Assembly: GCA_019237515.1 (NCBI GenBank)
Contig: JAFAGX010000589.1
Span: forward strand, 1-16,865
DNA from: Acidobacteriaceae bacterium
GTDB lineage: Bacteria; Acidobacteriota; Terriglobia; Terriglobales; SbA1
Direction: 5' to 3'
DNA: 16,865 nucleotides
This document shows, piece after piece, positions 7,597 through 14,327 of the stretch. How positions within the stretch are numbered: the stretch's first letter is position 1; each line of letters begins with the position of its first letter. A program made the position numbers and the translations under genes. Below the pieces are notes generated by a model, which was not told where the DNA came from, did no database searches, and saw only the letters and a list, made by a program, of their open reading frames with translations.

Positions 7597-8877
7597 CTAT
7601 TTCGCTTCCGAAGTTGGACTGGCTCCAAATTCCCGCCGATTGACGGTCTTAGCAGCGCGTGCCGCAAGTGGAGGCGGTCCGGCAGCCACCCCGTAGCGCT
7701 CCATCAGCATTGGAACCATCGCATTCTCGGCTTCTTTTACAAATGTGAGGCAGCGATCGACCCCCAGATCCACCCGGATGAAATCCCCTAACCTAACCTG
7801 GCCAGTAGCTACCAGATTGGCCATCGGGAACACCAGGTGCCGCTCGATGGCGCGCTTCAGGTGCCGAGCTCCATACTTTGGATCCGTGCCTTCCTCGAGC
7901 AGGAATTTCTTTACCCGTGAGGTGCAGTTGAAAACGAACTGGTTAGCCGCGGAGGCCATGAGGATCCGTTGCTGTACCATCCCCAATTCGATCTCCAGAA
8001 TTTCCTGTAGATGCTCCGGCCGGAGGGTTTTAAACACGACTACCTTGTCGATGCGGTTCATGAACTCGGGCGTAAACTTCCTGCGCGCCGCTTCCACCGC
8101 CGTACGGTTGATCTTCTCGTCCAAAGCCGAGTCAATCTGGGTCACTTTGGGCGCGAAACCGAGCCCGCCATCCACCAGGTTGCTCATCTCTCCGGCGCCC
8201 AAGTTCGAGGTCATAATGATGATGCACTGCGAGAGGTCAACCCGTCGGTTGTCACCGAGCGTGAGAGTTGCCTTGTCGAGAATGCCAAGCAGCAGTTGCC
8301 ACAGAGAGTCGGAGGCCTTCTCGATCTCGTCAAACAACAGGATCGAGAGCTTCAGACGGTCCGTGTGCCACTGGTTGAGCGCTTCCTGCGTTAGCAGCGG
8401 ATGCGTTTCGCGGTGACCCAGGTATCCAGGAGGCGAACCGATCAGCTTTGCGATCTCGTGAGAGTGCTGGAATTCCGCACAGTCGATCTTGATGCAAGCG
8501 CGCGAGTCGCCAAACAATGCTTCTGACATGCCCTCTACCACGCGCGTCTTGCCGGAGCCGGTGGGGCCAAGAAACAGCAGGTTGCCAACCGGGCGTCCAG
8601 GTGGATTTAAGCCGGCCAGGAACATCTGGTAAATTTCGACCACCTTTTCGACCGCGGCATCCTGACCAACAATCTTTCGTCGCAAGGCGTTTTCGAAATC
8701 TCGGGCATCACTGCTGCGCCGAGTAGGATCGAGTTGTGCGTTCACGGTGTTTTTCATAGGCTCCGGGCCCTTGTTTGTCCTTTCTGGGCCGTCAGGCTGT
8801 TCCTGGGGGATTGCGTTACCGCGGAAGTCAAAGCGACAGATTTTGTCACTCCGGGCTCGAAAGGCTTCAGCACTCAT
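7597..8877 (-). CDS. Stand-alone Clp/Hsp100 D2-type AAA+ ATPase
   Basis: The 426-aa protein consists of one AAA+ module of the ClpA/ClpB/ClpC second-ring (D2) type plus its small C-terminal domain. Numbering from the 8877 start, the motifs are Walker A GPTGSGKT (104-111), pore loop PGYLGH (about 150-155), Walker B ILLFDEIE (179-186), sensor 1 TSN (223-225), arginine finger in EFMNRID (R275) and sensor 2 GAR (R338). There is no Clp N-domain, no first AAA+ ring and no zinc finger of the ClpX type. A GGLGF stretch after sensor 1 sits where Clp unfoldases carry the ClpP-docking loop. The last 40 residues are Ala/Pro-rich and look unstructured. The start at 8877 has AGAAGGGA at good spacing, while ATG 8757 (a 386-aa product) is the main alternative with a poorer site. 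It is probably a protein unfoldase; its substrate and partner are unknown. Confidence 0.85.
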   Translation of the reverse strand: MSAEAFRARSDKICRFDFRGNAIPQEQPDGPERTNKGPEPMKNTVNAQLDPTRRSSDARDFENALRRKIVGQDAAVEKVVEIYQMFLAGLNPPGRPVGNLLFLGPTGSGKTRVVEGMSEALFGDSRACIKIDCAEFQHSHEIAKLIGSPPGYLGHRETHPLLTQEALNQWHTDRLKLSILLFDEIEKASDSLWQLLLGILDKATLTLGDNRRVDLSQCIIIMTSNLGAGEMSNLVDGGLGFAPKVTQIDSALDEKINRTAVEAARRKFTPEFMNRIDKVVVFKTLRPEHLQEILEIELGMVQQRILMASAANQFVFNCTSRVKKFLLEEGTDPKYGARHLKRAIERHLVFPMANLVATGQVRLGDFIRVDLGVDRCLTFVKEAENAMVPMLMERYGVAAGPPPLAARAAKTVNRREFGASPTSEAK

Positions 8878-8883
8878 CGAGGT

Positions 8884-8891
8884 TCCCTTCT
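8884..8891 (-). promoter_or_regulatory. Shine-Dalgarno site supporting the AAA+ start at 8877
   Basis: On the minus strand this reads AGAAGGGA, six bases before ATG 8877. It favours that start over the TTG at 8913 and the ATGs at 8907 and 8757. Beyond it, the divergent intergenic space 8892-9132 shows no promoter I would defend. Confidence 0.5.
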
Positions 8892-9132
8892 GCAAACGGT
8901 TCGCCATCTTCAAAGAACCGCTTATGGCTTCATTTCTGTGGAATTAGATGCTGCCGGTTGCGCCAAAGAGACACGTAGCCGGACCAGTACGATCATGTAA
9001 AGAGAAATACTTTGCGCATGCTGAGAGTTTCCCTGCTAGGGTTCGCACTGTACCTGCGCGGGCGTGACCCGACGTAACTTTTGCGAGAACTGCACCCTCA
9101 ATAGCATTCAGTTGTAACGCATTGGGGGAAAC

Positions 9133-10614
9133 GTGCGCCGTCTCATTTGGGTTTTAGTAGCAGTCCTGCCGCTGTGTGTTTTCGGTTTTTATTTCAGAAA
9201 AATTCAACTGGTTGCTGCTGCAGCGGCACAGAGCAGCGGGCGTCCGCGCCTCGAGAACGCATCCGTTCCCGCGAATTCGCCCGGTATGTCAGTTCAAGTC
9301 ACCAATGTTGCGCCACCGGGAACAACCCTGTACTGGGCCAAACGAGGCGACAGCGTTGTCGCCGTCGCTCGTCATTTTTTGCCGCAAACGTCTTACCTGA
9401 CGTCAGCTGAACTGGCGCAATCCATGCGGACCGCAAATGGCAATTTCCAAGGCACTTACTTGAAACCTGGGCAGACAGTCATTGTCCCAGGGATCCTGGA
9501 TGCCCCAATCGTGGAAAAAACCATTCCGGTGGCCCGGGACTTTGAAGTTCGTGCAATCTATTTGACTGGCCTAATGGCTGGCAGCGATCACGGATTGCGA
9601 ATTATCCGGCGCTGGCGAGAGGTAGGCGGTAATGCTGTCGTATTCGACATCAAGGATAGCGACGGAAGCGTCAACATTCCCTTTGAGCACCCGCTTCTCG
9701 GCAAGCACCACACGCCAATACCGGATTTACCAAAGTTCGTGCGCTTCCTGCATTCGCAGGACATGCACGCGATTGCACGCGTCGCCATTTTTCGCGATGA
9801 GCGGCTTGTGACGAGCCATCCGGAACTGGCGGTGAAATCGCATCGAACTGGCCAGCCTTGGCGCGAAAACGGGAAGCTGGTGTGGACAGATTCTTCGCAA
9901 CCCAAAGTGCAAGAATATGACATCGCCCTCGCCAAGAAAGCTGCCGAATCTGGAGTAGACGAAGTGCAGTTCGACTACGTCCGCTTCCCCGCTGAGGGCG
10001 ACCAGAAAGATGCCAGCTTCGTCTTCCAGACTGCCCATCCCGAGTGGCACCGGACCGACGTCATAACGGATTTCCTGAAGCATGCATACGCCGAGCTTCA
10101 TCCCACCGGTGTTTTACTCTCTCTGGATGTCTTTGGGGTAATGGCTTGGCAGCGCCAGGTCGACTTAGCCCACACCGGCCAGGACATCGTGGGCATGGCT
10201 AGGTATTGCGACGCCCTCTCACCCATGATTTATCCATCTCACTTCTTTGGTATGGATGGCTATGCTCACCCTGGCGATGCGCCCGAACATTTCATTGGCG
10301 AATCGATGGATCGCTTTCAGGCAATCACAAAAGGAAGCGGTGTTGTGATCCGGCCATGGCTTCAAGCTTTCCATTGGCGAACCAAGACCTATTCGTCTGA
10401 ATATATCGAGACGCAGGTGCGGGTGGCCAAAGAAAAGGGCGGCATCGGATTTCTCTTCTGGAATGCCGCGAATGACTACAGCAAGCCTTATGCAGCTATG
10501 CCGGAAATGCGCTCAGCTGGCGGGAAATACTTCCGTGGAGACGAACTGCCTGGGGCCGCACAAGCTAGGTTAGGGATTGCGCCTGCAGGAGTAGCCGGCG
10601 GCACTCAGCGATAG
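9133..10614 (+). CDS. Exported LysM-like and DUF4015 putative glycoside hydrolase
   Basis: The 493-aa protein has an N-terminal hydrophobic segment (about 4-20) that is a signal anchor or signal peptide. A LysM-like region follows at about 66-120 (LYWAKRGDSVVAVARHF, then YLKPGQTVIVPG). The main domain, from about 137 to 450, matches the DUF4015 putative glycoside hydrolase family, a TIM-barrel related to glycosidases. Key segments are VRAIYLTGLMAG, AVVFDIKDSDGSV, DEVQFDYVRFP (276-286, with acidic residues at the usual end of a barrel strand) and LSPMIYPSHF. The likely action is on a peptidoglycan-like or other cell-envelope glycan outside the inner membrane; no substrate has been proven for the family. 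The start is GTG, with GGGGGA just upstream. The gene diverges from the AAA+ gene, and the next gene, ilvE, has its own leader. Confidence 0.85.
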   Translation: MRRLIWVLVAVLPLCVFGFYFRKIQLVAAAAAQSSGRPRLENASVPANSPGMSVQVTNVAPPGTTLYWAKRGDSVVAVARHFLPQTSYLTSAELAQSMRTANGNFQGTYLKPGQTVIVPGILDAPIVEKTIPVARDFEVRAIYLTGLMAGSDHGLRIIRRWREVGGNAVVFDIKDSDGSVNIPFEHPLLGKHHTPIPDLPKFVRFLHSQDMHAIARVAIFRDERLVTSHPELAVKSHRTGQPWRENGKLVWTDSSQPKVQEYDIALAKKAAESGVDEVQFDYVRFPAEGDQKDASFVFQTAHPEWHRTDVITDFLKHAYAELHPTGVLLSLDVFGVMAWQRQVDLAHTGQDIVGMARYCDALSPMIYPSHFFGMDGYAHPGDAPEHFIGESMDRFQAITKGSGVVIRPWLQAFHWRTKTYSSEYIETQVRVAKEKGGIGFLFWNAANDYSKPYAAMPEMRSAGGKYFRGDELPGAAQARLGIAPAGVAGGTQR

Positions 10615-10635
10615 ACATATCGCGTATAGACAAAA

Positions 10636-10661
10636 GACTCCTGTTTGCTGGCGCCGGAGTC
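10636..10661 (+). terminator. Weak hairpin after the DUF4015 gene
   Basis: A six-base inverted repeat, gactcc (10636-10641) and ggagtc (10656-10661), encloses a 14-base loop 22 nt after the stop codon. Only a short T-stretch (10668-10671) follows, so this is at best a weak terminator. Confidence 0.3.
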
Positions 10662-10706
10662 ACGAGATTTTACGAAAAAACGACTCGGTAAAAATCCGCC
10701 TCGGGG

Positions 10707-10712
10707 TATAAT
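10707..10712 (+). promoter_or_regulatory. Candidate -10 element of the ilvE promoter
   Basis: A perfect TATAAT stands in otherwise GC-rich sequence about 150 bp before ilvE. No convincing -35 hexamer lies 16-18 bp upstream. It is centred between ctcggt (10684-10689) and accgag (10723-10728), an inverted repeat that could be a repressor site. This is inference only. Confidence 0.4.
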
Positions 10713-10744
10713 CCAACCTGTAACCGAGATCCTTCCCCTTGGGT

Positions 10745-10793
10745 TTATCGTGCCGCTTGTTGTGCGCCGACAAGTCGGATCCGCCCACGATAA
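10745..10793 (+). promoter_or_regulatory. Structured leader upstream of ilvE
   Basis: A perfect 8-bp long-range pair, ttatcgtg (10745-10752) with cacgataa (10786-10793), encloses a second 5-bp pair, cttgt (10756-10760) with acaag (10770-10774). Together they would make a stacked hairpin in the untranslated leader. No T-tract follows, so it is not a classical attenuator terminator. No leader peptide rich in Leu, Ile or Val is convincing. Confidence 0.4.
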
Positions 10794-10859
10794 CGAATTT
10801 TGGCATCAAACAAACGCATCCTCCGCTGTAGACATGAATCTTAAGGTTTAGGAGCGCGC

Positions 10860-11807
10860 ATGGCGATTCAGAAAACCGAGAAAATTTGGCACAACGGCAA
10901 CTTTATTTCATGGGACCAGGCGACACTTCACGTCATGTCGCACGTGGTGAACTACGGATCCTCTGTATTTGAAGGTATCCGCTGTTACTCGCTGCCCAGC
11001 GGTCCGGCAATTTTTCGTGCTAACGAGCACATGCAACGCTTGGTAGATTCGGCCAGAATTTATCGGATTGACGTAGACTTCAACCGCGAAGACCTGGTTT
11101 CTGCGATGGTCGAGTTAGTCAGCAGAAACGGCGTGTGGCCGTGCTATATCCGGCCAATCGTTCTGCGCGGCTACGGGGAAGCGGGAGTGAATCCGTTCAA
11201 TTCGCCGACCGAGGTTTATATCTGCAACTATCCGTGGGGCAAGTACCTGGGTTCGGATGCAGAGCAGGGCGTGGATGTTTGCGTCTCGTCCTGGACGCGC
11301 ATTGCGCCCAATACTCTGCCGGCAATTGCAAAATCCGGCGCCAATTACATGAACTCGCAGCTGATCAAGATGGAAGCCATCCTTAATGGCTATGTTGAAG
11401 GAATTGCTTTAGACGCGAATGGCTACGTCAGCGAAGGTTCAGGAGAAAACGTATTTGTCGTTCGCAATGGCGTACTGCAGACGGCGCCGTTGGGAAATTC
11501 TGTCCTGCCCGGAATCACTCGGGATTCGGCTCTTTGCATCGCCCGTGATCTCGGGATTCCCATCGTCGAGCAGGGCATTCCACGCGAACTGCTTTACATT
11601 GCTGACGAGGTTTTCTTCACCGGCACGGCCGCCGAAATCACCGGCGTTCGTTCCGTCGACAAGATCAGCGTCGGCAAAGGCGTGGTCGGACCCATCACCA
11701 AGGCGATTCAAAAGGAGTTCTACGGCATCATTCGCGGCGAGCGGCCGGATCGATTCAACTGGCTGACGCCGGTGCCGGTGCGCAGCAAGCAGCCCGTGAG
11801 CGTATAG
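10860..11807 (+). CDS. ilvE: Branched-chain amino-acid aminotransferase
   Basis: IlvE transfers the amino group between glutamate and the 2-oxo acids of leucine, isoleucine and valine, the last step of their synthesis, using pyridoxal phosphate in the cytoplasm. The protein is 315 aa, normal for the class IV aminotransferase fold. It has the early block SHVVNYGSSVFEGIRCY, the PLP lysine K158 in AIAKSGANYMNS, the cofactor-contacting glutamate E192 in VSEGSGENVFVV and the late block EVFFTGTAAEITGV. The start has AGGAG five bases upstream. D-amino-acid transaminase and aminodeoxychorismate lyase share the fold, but the SVFEGIR and EGSGENVF blocks favour IlvE. It is expressed as a single gene between its own candidate promoter and a strong terminator. 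It supplies the transamination step for the product of the leuBCD genes found about 8.5 kb upstream. Confidence 0.95.
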   Translation: MAIQKTEKIWHNGNFISWDQATLHVMSHVVNYGSSVFEGIRCYSLPSGPAIFRANEHMQRLVDSARIYRIDVDFNREDLVSAMVELVSRNGVWPCYIRPIVLRGYGEAGVNPFNSPTEVYICNYPWGKYLGSDAEQGVDVCVSSWTRIAPNTLPAIAKSGANYMNSQLIKMEAILNGYVEGIALDANGYVSEGSGENVFVVRNGVLQTAPLGNSVLPGITRDSALCIARDLGIPIVEQGIPRELLYIADEVFFTGTAAEITGVRSVDKISVGKGVVGPITKAIQKEFYGIIRGERPDRFNWLTPVPVRSKQPVSV

Positions 11808-11829
11808 CTCTGAGTCCACTTCTCAATCC

Positions 11830-11854
11830 AGCCGCCCTGCGGGGCGGCTTTTTT
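11830..11854 (+). terminator. Intrinsic terminator of ilvE
   Basis: A perfect 8-bp GC-rich stem (11830-11837 with 11842-11849) has a four-base loop, tgcg, and runs into six T's (11849-11854), 22 nt after the ilvE stop. This is a textbook rho-independent terminator. Confidence 0.93.
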
Positions 11855-11866
11855 ATCTCCGGTACA

Positions 11867-11911
11867 CATAGGGACAACCGCGCTCGACTGTCCGGCGGAG
11901 CGAAGCTCCGC
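11867..11911 (+). repeat. Two-hairpin palindromic repeat, copy 2
   Basis: This 45-bp unit has two hairpins. Hairpin A pairs 11872-11880 with 11885-11893 and has two mismatches. Hairpin B pairs 11895-11901 with 11905-11911, a perfect 7-bp stem with loop GAA. Aligned by hand with the reverse complement of 15640-15684 in alaS, 35 of 45 positions match without gaps. Three pairs of changes in hairpin B are compensatory. It lies between the ilvE terminator and pilT. Confidence 0.8.
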
Positions 11912-11969
11912 ACAATCTCGATGCATTACCTAGGTCATCTTGGGCAGAACTCAATTTCCGTTCATCATA

Positions 11970-11995
11970 CGAAGTGTTCCTCTTTGAGAACTTCG
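11970..11995 (+). promoter_or_regulatory. Hairpin directly before the pilT start
   Basis: The arms cgaag and ttc (11970-11974, 11977-11979) can pair with gaacttcg (11988-11995) around an eight-base loop, with a two-base bulge. The ATG follows one base later. The only purine-rich ribosome-site candidate, GAGAA (11986-11990), partly falls in the right arm, so the fold may dampen translation. This is a sequence-level observation and its effect is inferred. Confidence 0.35.
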
Positions 11996-11996
11996 C

Positions 11997-13118
11997 ATGA
12001 ATATTGATGACCTGCTTCGCATCGCTATGGAGCGGCGCGCCTCCGACTTGCACCTGAAGGTGGGCAACTATCCTCATCTGCGGGTCGATGGCGAACTGAT
12101 TCCGCTGACTGACCAGCCCCGCATCAGCGCCGAAGACATGTTGACCATGGCCTTCAGCATGATGTCGGCGCGGCAAAAACAGAAATTCAAAGAGAGCACG
12201 GAAATCGACATGGCATACGGCGTGGCAGGCTTGGGCCGTTTCCGTGTGAACGTCTTTCAGCAGCGCGGAAATGTCGGACTGGTACTCCGCGTCATTCCGA
12301 CCAAAATCCGCGCTCTAGACGAACTGTATTTACCGAAAGTTGTTGAACAGATTTGCGATATGCCCCGAGGGCTGATCCTAGTCACGGGCGTAACCGGTTC
12401 TGGTAAGTCGACAACCTTGGCTGCCATGGTGGACCGTATCAATTCCACTCGCGCCGAACACATCATCACGATCGAAGATCCAATCGAATTTCTGCACCGC
12501 GACAAAAAGGGCTACGTCAATCAGCGAGAAATCGAAGTTGACACGCCGTCATTCGGAGCGGCGCTAAGAGCTTCTCTGCGTCAAGATCCGGACGTCATCC
12601 TGGTCGGCGAAATGCGCGACATTGATACTATCGGCACCGCGTTGCACGCTGCTGAGACCGGTCACATGGTCTTCTCGACATTGCACACGCTTGATGCAGT
12701 AGAAACCATCAACCGAATCATCGCAGTCTTTCCGCCGCCGGAGCAGAAGCAGATACGTTTGCAATTGGCCGCCGTACTCCGGGCCGTGGTCAGTCAGCGA
12801 CTCGTGAAACGCTGCGATGGGGAAGGCCGCGTGCCAGCCGTCGAAGTCATGATAAACACTGCGTACATTCGCGAGTGCATCCTGGTCCCGGAGAAAACCC
12901 GTGCCATTCGCGATGCCATTTCCTCGGGGACTTCGCAATATGGTATGCAGACCTTCGATCAGTCTCTCTGGGATCTGTTCCAGGCGGGGCTGGTGAACTA
13001 CGAAACCGCGTTGGAGAATGCCTCGAATGCCGACGATTTCAAGCTGCGTATGCAGGGAATCTCGTCGACCAGCGACATTTCCAAAAACGCCATGCAAGCC
13101 ACCGGGTTCGGCGACTGA
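11997..13118 (+). CDS. pilT: Type IV pilus retraction ATPase PilT
   Basis: PilT is a hexameric cytoplasmic ATPase that powers pilus depolymerisation and twitching motility. The 373-aa protein matches PilT from start to end. It has the N-terminal PAS-like domain with RASDLHLKVG (14-23), Walker A GVTGSGKS (131-138), the Asp box ITIEDPIEFLH (157-167), Walker B DVILVGEMRD (199-208, catalytic E205) and the His box ETGHMVFSTLHT (220-231). The late AIRDAI segment (303-308) matches the AIRNLIRE-type motif that marks PilT and PilU apart from the extension ATPase PilB. PilU is the closest alternative. No other pilus gene lies in the window, and the gene stands alone between ilvE and the convergent STAS gene. 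The Shine-Dalgarno is weak and partly within a hairpin. Confidence 0.93.
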   Translation: MNIDDLLRIAMERRASDLHLKVGNYPHLRVDGELIPLTDQPRISAEDMLTMAFSMMSARQKQKFKESTEIDMAYGVAGLGRFRVNVFQQRGNVGLVLRVIPTKIRALDELYLPKVVEQICDMPRGLILVTGVTGSGKSTTLAAMVDRINSTRAEHIITIEDPIEFLHRDKKGYVNQREIEVDTPSFGAALRASLRQDPDVILVGEMRDIDTIGTALHAAETGHMVFSTLHTLDAVETINRIIAVFPPPEQKQIRLQLAAVLRAVVSQRLVKRCDGEGRVPAVEVMINTAYIRECILVPEKTRAIRDAISSGTSQYGMQTFDQSLWDLFQAGLVNYETALENASNADDFKLRMQGISSTSDISKNAMQATGFGD

Positions 13119-13141
13119 AGAGTAACCTCCTGAAAACAGTG

Positions 13142-13165
13142 CGGGCGCGCCCAAGGGCGCGCCCG
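13142..13165. terminator. GC-rich hairpin between convergent pilT and STAS gene
   Basis: The inverted repeat cgggcgcgccc (13142-13152) and gggcgcgcccg (13155-13165) is separated by two bases and would fold as a 10-bp stem with a four-base loop. T-rich sequence is sparse on the plus side (ttct) and a few bases away on the minus side (gtttt). It probably serves as a two-way transcription end for pilT (stop 13118) and the STAS gene (stop 13207). Confidence 0.55.
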
Positions 13166-13206
13166 TTCTACCACCGCTCCGAATATACGTAGAGATCCGC
13201 TTCTCG

Positions 13207-13584
13207 TTATGCTTGGGCTGCGAACCTCACCGCATGCCCGGCGCATTCTGCTCCACTTAAGACGTACAACGCGCGCCGAAAGGTGGACACATCGAAAAGC
13301 CGATCCAGTTTTGTACGCGTCAACATCTCGTGAACGAAGTGAGAGGGATTGACCAGCTTCAACTGCATGCCCCGCCCACGTGTCCACTGGTGAAGAGAGA
13401 CCAGCGTATTCAGGCCGCCAGCATCAACTGCCTCCACGTCCCCAAGGTCCAGCACGACCATGCGGCTGTCCTTTTCTGCCGTTACGGCCGCTCTGAGCTT
13501 CTGAACTTCCTGTCCGCGGACAATTCGCCCCGCGCACCTCATCACCGCTACATTGCCGCTCCGTTCGATCTCTATGGTAAGCAT
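13207..13584 (-). CDS. STAS-domain protein, anti-sigma-factor-antagonist-like
   Basis: The 125-aa protein is a single STAS domain. It has an N-terminal strand MLTIEIERSGNVAVMRCAGRI, the central block MVVLDLGDVEAVDAGGLNTLVSLH (42-65) and the later strand GMQLKLVNPS (72-81). STAS proteins of this size usually act as anti-anti-sigma factors in partner-switching with a serine kinase. Here the usual D-S/T-S-G phosphorylation site reads D54-A-G-G, so the phospho-acceptor serine is missing. The start at 13584 has AGAGGA upstream at a loose spacing; ATG 13611 is nine codons longer and less well supported. The frame stays open far upstream, but that part runs antisense to recX and has no family resemblance. 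No kinase or sigma factor is nearby, so partners are unknown. Confidence 0.8.
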   Translation of the reverse strand: MLTIEIERSGNVAVMRCAGRIVRGQEVQKLRAAVTAEKDSRMVVLDLGDVEAVDAGGLNTLVSLHQWTRGRGMQLKLVNPSHFVHEMLTRTKLDRLFDVSTFRRALYVLSGAECAGHAVRFAAQA

Positions 13585-13631
13585 GACCGCCGTCCTCTCT
13601 ATGTTATTCATTACGTGGATAGACGCCGAAA

Positions 13632-13704
13632 AGTTCCAGCTGTCACCAAAAAGATGTAAAAAGAGGTAAATACTTGAATAGATGCGGACCTCAGACCTGG
13701 AACT
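13632..13704. promoter_or_regulatory. Inverted repeat in the STAS/recX divergent promoter region
   Basis: The 138-bp gap between the STAS and recX starts holds an 8-bp perfect inverted pair, agttccag (13632-13639) and ctggaact (13697-13704), spaced by 57 bp of A/T-rich sequence. It could be a pair of half-sites for a shared regulator. It does not match a LexA box I know, and no clear -35/-10 pair is visible. Confidence 0.3.
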
Positions 13705-13722
13705 ATTAAAGGACTGTGAATA

Positions 13723-14256
13723 ATGGCTTTTCCTCGGCCCCGCAAAACCGATTCCGAAGAAGAACTTTACGCGTACGCGATTGGTGCGCTTGGACGTCGA
13801 ATGCGAACAGTTGCCGAACTCAAACGTCTGCTGCGTGCGCGGATCGAAACGCAGACCGAGTACGGACAAACGTTGCTCGAACTGGTGATTCGTCGCTTGA
13901 AGGATCATGGTTATCTCAATGATTCGCGTTATGCCGCCGCTTATTCCTCGTTTCGAAGAGATAACGAGAAATATGGCAGGCGGCGTGTGATTTCCGATCT
14001 CAAAGCCAAAGGTGTTCACGCGGAAATCATCGACCAGGCGGTGGATTCCGCTTTTGACGACGTAAATGAAGAACGCCAAGCCCGTGACTACTTGCGGAGG
14101 AAAAGGATTACAAAGCCCAAAGATCAAAAACATGTGGCCCGGGTTTTTCGTCAACTCATTCGCGCAGGGTTCGCTTCGAAGACGATTTTTTCGATCCTTA
14201 AGAAATGGGATGTGGATGATGAAACCCTTGGCGCATTAGAGGGCAAAGTGGAATGA
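13723..14256 (+). CDS. recX: Regulatory protein RecX
   Basis: RecX binds RecA and its filaments and limits recombinase and SOS coprotease activity. The 177-aa protein has the three tandem three-helix repeats of the family. The first is at about 13-65 (EELYAYAIGALGRRMRTVAELKR), the second at about 66-115 (LNDSRYAAAYSSFRRDNEKYGRRRVISDL, the best-conserved RecX signature) and the third at about 118-170. The length is normal. AAAGGA lies nine bases before the ATG. recA is not in the window. However, recX is followed, after one small gene, by alaS, and the same recX-alaS order occurs in E. coli and other bacteria, which supports the assignment. The gene diverges from the STAS gene. Confidence 0.9.
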   Translation: MAFPRPRKTDSEEELYAYAIGALGRRMRTVAELKRLLRARIETQTEYGQTLLELVIRRLKDHGYLNDSRYAAAYSSFRRDNEKYGRRRVISDLKAKGVHAEIIDQAVDSAFDDVNEERQARDYLRRKRITKPKDQKHVARVFRQLIRAGFASKTIFSILKKWDVDDETLGALEGKVE

Positions 14257-14315
14257 TCCAACAACTTATTGCCATATAAATAAAGTCCGAGTACTCTGGC
14301 GAGCATCCCATCTTT

Positions 14316-14322
14316 GAGGAGG
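14316..14322 (+). promoter_or_regulatory. Shine-Dalgarno site of the small repeat-protein gene
   Basis: GAGGAGG lies five bases before the GTG at 14328. It is the strongest ribosome site on this side of the window and fixes the GTG start, suggesting a well-translated gene. Confidence 0.85.
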
Positions 14323-14327
14323 CTCAC

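Noticed and set aside
7745..8416. 223-aa and 127-aa plus-strand frames opposite the AAA+ gene
   Set aside because: Arg/Ser-rich mirror frames of a clearly conserved gene.
10645..10851. 68-aa frame upstream of ilvE as a possible leader peptide
   Set aside because: It has no ribosome site and no run of Leu, Ile or Val codons, and it overlaps the candidate promoter.
13585..14154. Upstream extension of the STAS reading frame to a 315-aa protein
   Set aside because: It runs antisense through recX, shows no family resemblance, and a normal STAS domain begins at 13584.
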